Below are positions 11,401-23,400 of a stretch of DNA of 64,000 nt, in pieces (within the stretch, counting starts at the first letter, position 1; the number at the start of each line of letters is the position of its first letter). Under the pieces are notes generated by a model, which did no database searches, had not been told where the DNA came from, and worked only from the letters and a program-made list of their open reading frames with translations. A program made the position numbers and the translations under genes. Source of the DNA: Asterias amurensis (Eukaryota; Echinodermata; Asteroidea; Forcipulatida; Asteriidae); the NCBI RefSeq assembly GCF_032118995.1, contig NC_092650.1, positions 4,402,001 to 4,466,000 of the forward strand, written 5' to 3'.

Positions 11401-14400
11401 CTTCTTCAGGGATCTCTTTGAGACCTGTGATCACTAGATTGTTCTTCCTCAAATCTCTTTCCTTGGCTTCGTAAATTTCCTCTCTCATTATAGCCTTGAT
11501 GTTTTTTCTTGAACGTCGGTTCATCAATCTTGACCAGTTCTCCGACTTTATCTGACAACTGAGAAATCTCCGCTTTCATTTCGTCCTGCTGATCTTTCAT
11601 ACTATGGACCAAAATCAAAACATCCACAGCCTTGGCGTTACATGCTTTGCAGAACCAGTGTAGCTGTTGCCCTCTTTTCGTGAGGAAGTTGTATTCTTCT
11701 TCAGAAATGGATTCACAGGAAATATGATGCCAGACTGAGCAGTACTCACATTGCAGTGCTTGGACTCCCTTTTGAACATTCTTTTTACAAAGTGGGCACT
11801 GGTTATTCCGAGGACCTCTGCTGGTGGTAGAACTAGAAGTGCTACCTGAGGCCTTATTGGTTTGGCTGATTGCATTGGCCATCTTATGAGTTCTTACTTG
11901 CAAAGTACACTATCCACTTTCCACCGTAAAAACTACTCCGACACTACAGTTATTCAAAGTTCAAAAGTAGCAGTTGACAAGCTAGTAGAGAAGTATTTGT
12001 ACAGCGGAGTGAATTACATGAGGTGTCGGAAATAGGCGACTATTGGTTAGGGCGCCTGTACGTTGAAATCCTATGCTGTCAATACTATTTTAGAGTTAAA
12101 ATTTGACATTCATACCTGGCAGGATGCGTGACACCGGTTACACCACTGAATCAGAGAGTTCTTGCAGATTCACAAAATAGTCTTTTCGGGGTTGGATGAC
12201 TTAACATTCATGAGAATTTAGTGGATTTTAAAACCCCAAGATCGGAACGAAGGGAAAGAGCTGTTGCTATCTTAAACCATTCATCTCACCCCTAAAAGTC
12301 GCCCCCGTTTATTGTTTTTGGACCACAGGACCACCCGTTGTTTTATGTTTTTTTTTAAGTGTTTGTGTATAATTTACTATTCATTTTTTTAATGATATAT
12401 TTTTTATGAAATTATGACTTTTTAATTTTATGTTTATTATAAATTATTTAATATTATTTTTATAAATTCATGTTGTTCATTTTTTTAAGATTTATTTTTG
12501 CATATATGTTTTCTTCTCGATCATAGATGTCTTGCTACAGTTTCAATTGCTAAATTTCACATTATTATATTGCTTGTGAATAATTTGTCGCTTTGATATT
12601 GATTTTTTTCAGATTTTTTTTGGATTATCAATCAGATTTCATATTTGTTGATAATAACACAAAATAAAAAAGGGGCGAGATGACTGGCATCTCTATCCAT
12701 CAACGTGCAATTTTCTGCCTAGTTGCAAACATTTTTGTTGTCTGTAATATTAAAAACATTTCGTTTTACTTTACAGAGCAATACAATCTCAGATTGACGA
12801 GTTGCTCGTCTACTGTAAGAATGGAATCAAACGCTTCAGCTCACGCAACGATGAACTCATCACAGACAGCTGTGGCTGCCCCGAGCTCCTCAAACTGTCT
12901 CAGAAGACCGACCATGAAAAGATGTGCCCTTACAGCGCTCTGTCGTGCCCAAACAGCCCGGAGTGTGGCGTCCTTCAGCGTCAGTTCCTGGAGGATCACA
13001 TCTTGAGTGTGTGCTCTTTTATCAAGTGTGAATTTCACGAGAGAGGTGAGAGGATAGTAGCGAGATTAGTTTTTACTATTTACTATTTTTTCGATTTTTG
13101 TAAAAAATCTAACTTGATGCTCTCGAACACTTGTAACCGTATGTTTCATAAAACAATATTAGTGAATGCCTACCAGCAAATCTTTTTAGTGTTATCCGAC
13201 CCTGTTAGTGTTAGTGAACACAGGTCCTCATGCAATTAATAGGTATAAATAAGTTTGCGGTTGATTCAAACTGAAGAATTGGTGGCCTGTTTGATTTGAA
13301 ATACTTAGCGGCCATCTTGAAAAAAAAAAGTGGAAAAAAATAGTAAGGCCCTCATCCTCCTCTTTATTGAAAAATCCGGACGATCAACTGGTATTTTTTG
13401 TTATTTGGCCTTACTGCAACCCGAATACATTGATAACTCATTATGTAATACCTCAAAACCCAAATTCATTACAAGTTTTACAATTATTGAATTGCCCTTT
13501 CACTTTGACCACAGGTTGTTTGTTTCATGGAACATCCCAAGCTGTTGAGCACCACTGCCAGACATGCCAATACAAATCTGCACCATCAGTAACTACAGAG
13601 TCAGAAGGTATCCAACAGGTAATGACTAGACTTTTTCGTCCTGACTCACACAACAGACTAAAGGTACTGGACACCTTTGGTTATTGTCAAAGACCAGTAT
13701 TCAGGCTTGGTGTATCCTAACATATGCATAAACATCTGAGAATACTTTGATTGATTTAGACCGACGCCTTTGAATATTAGGGAATCAATGTGTGGTGAAG
13801 AGGTTTTCAACTAGTGGTTTAATCCCAACGAGGCCTGGTTCTTGATAATTTTACCGAGACGAAGTCGAGGTAAATTATCAAGAACTAGACCTCGGCGGGT
13901 TTAAGCCACTAGTTGAAAACCGATTCAACACATTTTGATTCCCATTCATAAATACCTTTTTCGGTCAAAAAACATCAACACTTTTGGTCAAAAAGTAAAA
14001 TAAATGCAAAAATTATAATTGTTCACTGATTTCTTTCAATGTTCAACACAACACCCCTCCTGCTATGAAAAGGTTAAGCCCTCCGCTGCCCTCGGGTAAA
14101 CAATTCCTTATAAGGGAATGCTGTGCGCGTCGCGCGTATCACGTGATGTGGCACAACTATCCCGGACGTTGCTCTCGACCAATGGGAATGAAGAAACTGT
14201 CTTATAACATGTATAAGCACAGGTGCAATATCACTGGTCACACCCATGTTTCAACACTTTTTACCGGTCATAAAAAAAGGTTTATACACACCCACGAGAC
14301 GCGCTCTCCACCAATAGGAATAGCGAAACTGTCCGAGGTATTTATGAAATGTTTAACTAACAACAGAGAAAGTGTTCCCTACAAATGCTGTGTTATTATC

Positions 14401-17400
14401 ATAATAATATTATTATTATTGTTCAATTGATCTACTGAATTTATTTGGACAGTTTGCCGAAGATGAAAGCCTAAGGAAGCAAGTCCAGACACTAACCCAA
14501 AAAGTGATGCTCCTTGACAAGAGCCGAGAAGAAATGAAAGCCAACCTGGACACCTGCACAAGGTACAATATTTAACCCTTATTCTTGTAAGCATAATGTT
14601 GTTGTGCTTAGCTACTTTTTATGCTAAAGCAAATCTATGAGTTTGGACCAATTTTACAGAGCTGCTTAAGCACAAAAACTAGCTCAGCACAACACAAGTA
14701 ACGCTTATCAAAAGAAGTTACCAGCCAAACCACCATGCCACATGCACTATTTGTGACTGGCTTTTTCCATTTTTGCTTAGCAGAATTGCCTTCAGAAATT
14801 ATCAGCAAAATGTTTTAAAGGCATAGTTTTTTGTCTTTTGACCCGTTTGATTTTTTAACCCCTTATTAAAACTAACATGTGAAAAAATTGCTTTTCAAAA
14901 GGTGGTCCAGTTTTTTTAAGAGTTTAATAGCCCATAAAAAAATGACGTCAGGCCTGCATTCCATGTTAACTTCAAACCCAGAAACCCTTTTAAAAAAACC
15001 AAAACTCCTTCCTCGAAAAGTTATTGGCATGCTCCTCCAAATATTCATACTCTGTTTTCTTTAACAGCGCCTTGGCTGACATGATGGCGAAGTACAACAG
15101 CTTAAGATTAGCCATCGACCAACATGAAAAAAAGCTGTCATCGGCATCCTTCAATCGGGCACGACGGATTGGGATGAAGTCAAGAACACCTTCAGGTTGG
15201 TTTATGCAGGGATGAAACATTTCAGACTTTTATCTGACTTCAGACTTGTTAAAGGCACGTGTACACTGTTGGTAATTACTTATTGGTAATGAGCAATGGA
15301 GAAATGTTGATCAGTTGATAGTGTAATTCATTGTGACAATTGGCTCCCTCTGAAGTAACGTAGTTTTTGAGAAAGAGGCCTGAAGTCTTTTAGTATTTTT
15401 GTATGCATCTGAAAGCACACACATTTTGTGCAAAAGTGTGTTTTTCTTTTCATTATTCTCTTCCAACTCCAATGACCACTTGAGTCCATATTATTACAGA
15501 TTTTTGATTTTATGTTTGTTGGATATAAGTGAAAAAACTGTTCTGTAACATTTATCAAAGGTGTCCAGTACCTCCAAAAAGCTCTTTGAAATCTGAAACT
15601 AATGGATTTACAAAGATCCTAATTTCTGACTTTTTTTTTGGCTTGATGCAGTTTCCTCTAAGTACCTGAGAAGGGAATTCCAAATGAATTGTGTTTTTGT
15701 TCACAAATAAAATTTGTTTCCTCTCATGTGAACTCCAATTCCTTATTGACTGAAAACATTTCAAATGAACTTCAGCAAAGATCACTAGTTTTTTGTTTTG
15801 TTCAAGCTGGTCCAATCCAAGCTGGTCTTAAATAATATTGATACTGCTGTAAAAATTGTTTCTTTAACGTTACCTTACAAGTTTGGTTTCATTAGCTACC
15901 CGGCGCCTTTCACTCTTCTTCCACAGCTCATTTCCAGCTTTCCCAGGACCCCGCACCATGACACGCTACGGCGATCGTGCTTCTCAGTCATAGCTCCAAC
16001 TCTTAAAGCCATTGGACCCTTTAGAGAAACGAAAATAAAAGTTTACAGATTTACAAATAACTTACAGGGTTTACAGAAGATAGTGGTGAAAGACTTCTGT
16101 TGAAATATTATTCCATGAAATGCTTTACTTTTTGAGGAAACAGCAAAACAATATCAATTCTCGATAACGAGAATTACACATGTCATGACACTGCGAAACG
16201 TGCAGTTACAAGGGTGGGTTTTCCCGTTATGTTCTCCAGACTCCGACGACCGATTGAGCCTATTTTTTAACAGGTTTCTTATTTGATATAGAAGTTGTGA
16301 CACACAAAGTGTGGACCTTGGACAATACTGTTAATCAAAAGGGTCCAATGGCTTTAAACAAGCTACACATTCACATTCAAGCAAAACCTTCATTGGATAT
16401 TTTGAAATCAGTACTTAAACTATTTAGTTTTGTTGCTTATTTGATTCAGAGCGACGTGATTCTTCCAGCCCAGAGAACACAATTTCCAGCTTTGATAACT
16501 GGCAGGTGCCTTTTGAATTTAAGTGCATTGGAACTCTGAGGTGAGTTTAGGAGAGAAAATTTCTGTTTCTGTTTGTTTTCAACGTTATTTCTGTTGAAAT
16601 TTTTACTGACAAACGTTTATTAAAGAAATGAACAATAAAAGTCTGTGTGTTTGTGAGACAGAAATGAATGATTTCTAAAGGAGGGTTAACATACTTTTTC
16701 AGTCTGTGTGCTATTTAATTGTATTTCCGTAATGTGAGTAGTTCACATTATTCAGGAAACATAGAAAGTGAAAGAGAAGGGTGATTTGATTTGTAGCGAA
16801 GTCGAGCAGTCTAGTTCACTCAGCAGAGTTTGGGTTGGAATCCCGGTTGTAAGTGCTACGTAAACAATTGGGAAGGTAGTGCATTTTGCTCTACCAGCCA
16901 GGCTGCTATATCCATGCCTACATCCTTACAGACTGTGAAGGGGGTAACCCTTCCCCAGTAGGTGGCACTGTGCCCCTGGTGGCAGTTGGTTTCAGTCAAC
17001 AGCACAAATCAGGAAAGTTGTATCCCTCAACTTGAAGTGGCTGTCTGGCCTTGTTGATGCCTGGCGATGTCTCATTTAATTTTTGTTCAGGTCCGCTAGG
17101 GTACATGAGCATGGATTTTGAAAGCAAATAATGTAAGCTGAAATTAGCTGGCATGATTGTGTGTTATTTAATCCTCAGAGGCCATGAAGGTGCTATCCAC
17201 TGCCTAGCAACTAGGGGTCATAGGTTATACTCAAGCGGAGCTGACAAGGTTATCAAAGTGTGGGACATCGATGCCCTCAGCAAGGGCTGCGTACAGAATA
17301 TTAAAGGACACACCGATACAGTAAGGCTATCCGATATATATATTATGGACTGTTCTTTTAAGAAGCACATCATTAACTAAAAAACTTTTCATTGTGAAAG

Positions 17401-20400
17401 GTCTGACTTAACTTATGCAAATCTTTTAGTGTTTGTAGTTTATTTATATACTTTGTTAATGAGATATCTGCTAGAATTACAAGGTCGGATGGCCACTTCA
17501 AGGGGAGGGCTACACTAAACTGACTTGGGCTGTCTCCTCAATTCAACTGTCACCAGGGGCACTTTGCCAACTACTCCTGGGGTGGATTTCACAAAGGTAG
17601 TCCTAACTTAGGACTAGTCCTAGGCAATGGTAAGAGATAGGACCAGTCCTAAGTTAGGATGAGTTACTGGTCCTAACTTAGGACCAGTCCTATCTCTTAG
17701 CATTGCTTAGGGCTAGTCCTAAGTTAGGACTACCTTTGTGAAATCGACCCCTGGGGGCTTAAACAGGGTTACCCCCACCACAGTCTGTAAGGATGTAGGC
17801 ATGGGTTTCATCCACTAGGAGCCTGGCTGGTTGAGCATAGTGTGATACATTCCCAACTTTTTACGAAGCAATAATGTTCAACTGTCTAATTCAAGGGCAT
17901 AAGTGTCATGAACAGGATTCGAACCCACACTCTGCTGCAGACAACACGGTCTGGTGAACTAGACGTGCCACTTTGTATTTAAAGTTTCCGCCTACTTGTT
18001 GCTTTACATTATCTTACTATTAATTTTGGTTTTACCCATAATAAACCGATATGTGTAAGCACTGTATGATACTCAGTACTCTCCAGAGTCCTGTAAACAA
18101 AATCACAGGCGTTTTACTCGGGAGGGATCCAAACCCACGGCCCTTGCAATTCTAGAGCAGTGTCTTACCAACTAGACCACCGAGATTTCCCGGTAGATAG
18201 AGGCAGTGCGAATGCAATTGCCTAACATCTATTACATTATCTTTGGAAATCCTTTATTTCCCTCTCCCTGAAGGTAAACGCTCTTCTAACTGGTAAGGAA
18301 TATCTCTACAGCGCTGGTGCCGATCAATCCTTACGTATGTGGAAATACGACACCATGACAGAGCACAAATGTGTCAAAGTAAGTTGCAAGAAATAGTTGT
18401 TTGTCAAATTGACAACTTTAGCCTTCGAGAAAGGCTCTGCTAGGGGCGAAACGTCAGGCCAATAACTATTTTTTGCATGCATTTATACCATAGGTCCTTT
18501 CGGTTAGTAAGTTGTTTGCAACAGCCAATTGTCTTTTTGTTCAAATTAAAAACTTGCTTGTTAAATTAAAAACTTGTTTGTAAATTTTACAAATTTTCTA
18601 AGCATTCAGCTCATGTCTGTCATGTCTGTTCATAACTGTCATGTTTTATATTTATATTTAAAGGGAAGGTATACATTTGGTAATCACTCTTAACCTTAAT
18701 GGCAATGAAAACTCTTGCCTACAGCAGCTTTCAATATAAAGCACTTTGAGAAACATTTCACTTTAAAATAATGTGGTTTTTAAAAAATAAATAAGTTTTT
18801 ATGCCCCAAAATCTGAAACTGAGCAGCGTTACTGCAGTATTTGTTTTAGGGGTGATTCTTCCTGTTTCTGTGTGGACATGTTCTCTCCAGATTTTTTGTT
18901 ACAAAATTTTGTTAAGTTTTTTTTTTTGTATATACATGTATCTACAGTTAAATAGTATTAAAACAACCGAACAGTTAAAAAAAAAAACCCTTGCCTATAA
19001 ACTTTCAGCCTTGTTTGGGGTGAACTTTCATTCATAAAAAAATTAAAAAATCATATGTCAAGTTACTTTTCATTTTCTTTTTTTCAAACAGCATGCTCAT
19101 GACAGTGCTATTTGTGCTTTGGCAAAGAACAGCAAGTATCTCTTCTCTTCTGGTCAGTCAACCATAAAGGTAAAAATTGATGTGTCTTTTTCCGTTTGGA
19201 AGTATTTACATTTGATTTAAGTAGGAAAAGAAGTCTGATTTGAAATACAAGATTTGCCCAATGAAAAAGTCAAGTTAATAAACCACCGGTTCTTTTTAGA
19301 ACCATAACAAACTAATCAACTTGTACATGGTGTCTTCTCTGCAAACCTCCCTAGAAGATAACACTACTCATTTTTCAAGAATTTTATAGTTGTAAAAATC
19401 ACACCCCTATAAGATAAACAAGATTTCAGAAAATGTAAAGTAAGTCGACGTCTCCTGACGATGACTGGAGCAAGCTAGTCGAAACGTTGAGACCAATTAA
19501 AGAACTGACTCCGCGGTAGTGCAGTTAATTACGATCCTACATGTATATGCTAAAGTACAATGTAGTAGTCCCAGCCAATTTGTTATACCTTCCGCCCAGG
19601 TAGTAGTTAAAAAGCAGGACAGTTCTTTTCAGAACTGAGAAGTCTCCCGAACATCTGATAAATCTACTCCGTGGTAGTAGAATAAAGAAAGAAAGTTCTC
19701 TATGAACAAACTCTACCTGGCAAGTAGATACCCACATGGTGTTACCGCAAACCAAATATAACATAATAGTCATCTTCTTTGTTTCACTTTGTAGGTTTGG
19801 TTAGTTCACACTTTAGAATCTGTAACAACGATACCTGGATTACATCATTGGGTTCGGGCATTAACCATAGAACCTTCTCAGGTACGTACAAATTCAATTT
19901 GAAAACGATCTGTATAATGGTAGGTGCTTGCCTTAACACACTGGAAAGTCCAGGCGGATAAAACAAGTATGAACAATGTTCTGGTGTTTATGGATAATGG
20001 GATAATGAGGTCATTCGAAGTGGTTAAGAAAATAAAAAATCTCACATACATATTCCTCATACATTTAGATTCCAAATGACAACTTGAAATGCTTGCTAAA
20101 GCACTGGACACTATTGGTAATTGGCAAAGACCAGTCTTCTCACTTGGTGTATCCATGGAGGAAGAAAATAGATGGTGTATCTCAACATATGCATAAAATA
20201 ACAAACCTGTGACAATTTGAGCTCAATTGGACGTCGAAGGTAGAGATAAATATGAAAGATAAAAAAAAACCCTTGTCAAACGAAGTTGTGTGCTTTTAAA
20301 ATGCTTGATTTTGAGACCTCAAAATCTTAATCTGAGGTCTCGAAATCAATTTTGTGGAACATTACTTCTTTCTCGAAAACTACGTCACTTCAGAGGGAGC

Positions 20401-23400
20401 CGCTTCTCACAATGTTTTATACTATCAACCTCTCCCCAATATTCGCTACTATGTAAGGTTTTATGCTAATGATTGATTTGAGTAATGACCATTAGTGTCC
20501 ACAGCGTTTAAAACCATTCTGCATGTTTCGTACACAGGAAAGCCTTTACAGTGGCTCACACAATACAGTCTCTATCTGGGATGCCACAGGGCAATTCACA
20601 CTCAAGAGGAAACTTGAGCATGAATACGGGTCCGTCTACTCCATTGCAATCACATCACAGTATATCATACTAGGTGAGTGTTAACTGTCCGTCTCTCTAC
20701 TCTGTGCTCTTGTACATGTGTCTCTATTTAATCCTCTATCGCCCATATGCATGTCCCAATGCACAAGGCCAGGGGTGGATTTTACAAAGAGTTAGGACTA
20801 GTCTTATCTCGAGTTAGGACAAGCTACTCGTCTTAACTTAGGACTATCCATGCAATTTGTATATCTTATAGAACTAGTCCTAAGTTGGGACTAGTCCTAA
20901 CTCTTTTTGAGTCGACCCCAGGGCACATATTAATCGAGCTACCTAAGCCGGAAATGTAGCTGAGCACAACAAAAGTATGCTTACCAGCTTGTGCATGTCC
21001 ATACGCCACATTACTAGTCATTCTTTGCTTACACAGCTAGCGCAGAAATTCAGCGCTTGCACAGTAAGCGGAGAATGGTCATCATAAGCGCAGAATTTGG
21101 CAGTAAGTAGAGCCATGAAACTGGGCCCCAGTCATCTTCAATAATGTTGTAAATCCTCTTTTGGTTTGGGGTTCTTGTTTGTTGGTTATTGTGATTAGAC
21201 ATTTCTAAAAAGTATCTGTTTTTCTTCTTTAAAGACACTGGACACTAATGGTAATTGTCAAAGACTAGCCTTCACAACATATGCATAAAATAACAAACCT
21301 GTGAAAATTTGAGCTCAATCGGTCGTCACAGTTGCGAGATAATAATGAAAAAAAAAATACACCCTTGTCACACCAAACAGTGTGCTTTCAGATGCTTGAT
21401 TTCGAGACCTCACATTCTAAATCTGAGGTCTCAAAATCAAATTCGTGGAAAATTACTTCTTTCTCGAAAACTATGTCACTTCAGAGGGAGCCGTTTTTCA
21501 CAATGTTTTATACTATCAACCACTCCCCATTACTTGTTACCAAGTAAGGTTTAATGCTAATAATTATTTTGAGTAATTACCAATAGTGTCCACTGCCTTT
21601 ATTTGTTTAGAATGATTTCCTTTAGGAACATTCAGGGGTTTTTTTTGCGGGGGGGACTGGAGCATGGTCATAATTTTATTTGAGTTCACCAATTAGTCCT
21701 GTAGTGATGCTTGTGTTTGACGCATGACTTTGATATGTGTATATTCTTTGTAAACTGGAAGCCAAATAGTGCTTACATGTAAATTATAACTGCTTAATGT
21801 GTGTGTGCTTATAAATTAGGCTTCGTGGGCAGATTGTATGGTGCTGCTCTAAAAGCAGTAGATATAGTACTTTTAAGTACAACTTTCTGCTTAGCAACAA
21901 AAAAAAGCAGGCGTGGAAGTCTCTAGTGCTGAATATGGAGTGTTTTTTTGTTGGGCTGGCAACCTTATTCATAGTTGATTTGTGCTTTAAGCAAGCAGCT
22001 CTACCTTTTTGTCTTGAAATTTGAACTCTCACATTTGGAAGATATTTTGTCAATTATTTATCAATCAGAACATTTTTTTTTTAAAGGGAGCATAAAATAG
22101 TGAAAAAAGTATGACTTGCACCTTTTTTTTACACAGTTACAGTTTTCCTTAAACATTCTCATGTCCCGTCAGTGACTGACTGGTGTCTTGCTAACTTTTG
22201 CTGAGCAAAAACTTCTTAGTGATATCTACTGCTTTAGCAACTCTATGACGTTGAGCCCATTTGGCTTTTTTTGTCACAGCTATTAATTTTAAAGGGACCG
22301 TCTTGAACTTTGACCTAGGTACACGGGGAGAAAATGAGGACAAGAATATTAACGACAGAAATTCAGGTAGGGCTTACATGTATAACGGACATGTATAATC
22401 TACATGTATTTACAAAAATAAAATACACGCTATTTTATTGCGGTGCCAAATTCGGTTTTTTTTTTCCTCTTTATTTTCTTTACACTTTTATAACAGGCCT
22501 TTGAAGAATGTAATTACAAAGTTGTGATTATTCCGTGCTGGTATTTCATCTTTTAGAAAGCAAGGCTGTTTTCAGTTCGTAACTGGCACTCCCAATAAAG
22601 AATCTTGAAGTCGATGGGAATCTTTTAAAGGGGCATCAAGGCAAAGATCAGGGCCTCTGTGTAAGTGCAACCCTGATCGTCACTTTTCAAAATGAAAAAA
22701 TTAAAAACAATTTTTAACAGCAAGTTTAGCTGCAGAGCCATCGTTGTAGTTCAGTGTTCTTGTCCAAGTTTATGCAGCACTTTTTTTTCCATTATTATAA
22801 TATTTTTTTTAACTGTAAAGTGATAAAGGTGTTTAAAACAAACAATGTTTTGTGGGTTTTTGTGTTGTTGTTTTTTGCACTATTAACATAAAACAAACTT
22901 TGTTTTGTGCTTTTTTTTTTTTGCGCTATTAACAATGTCTATACACAAACTGAATTTGGGGATTTGTTTATGCTTCTTTTTTCTTCAAATTTACAAGTTC
23001 TTTTTTTTTTTAAAATCCTGTGCATTAGTGTGACATCGTTACACTGTAACTGGCTCCGCTGATTACCAGAAACCCATACATTTTACATTGCATCGAGTTA
23101 CTTTGACAATTTATTCAGGAAAACTTTAAAGATTGGGTGTGGTTTTTACATACACAATAAAGTTGTTCAAAGACTAGGGTCCTCTCAGAATCAAAGTTCC
23201 TGTCCATGTAAACAGATTTTGAACAATGAAATGTGTATTTTTTGCTAACAATTGGCCATATTCTTGACTGCGGAGGGCACTCGCAATCACTTCCGGGGGT
23301 TATAGTCATTCATACCCAAAACAGTTATTGAATACGTCTATTAAAACTGAGCAGGATTAATTGCGTTTACCACGGAAGTGATACAAATACTATTGAGAGC

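Larger units (their letters stand above)
8777..12050 (-). mobile_element. CR1/L2-like non-LTR retrotransposon (LINE) in intron 1 of the TRAF7-like gene
   Basis: It reads on the minus strand: a PHD-finger ORF1, then a long ORF fusing the rest of ORF1 to reverse transcriptase, then a 3' end of three AAGTAAGTC repeats at 8777-8808. The 5' end is not sharply defined; 12050 is an estimate. The reverse-transcriptase frame is open over some 2.6 kb, so the copy is fairly young. The APE endonuclease expected in this clade is missing. Confidence 0.85.
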
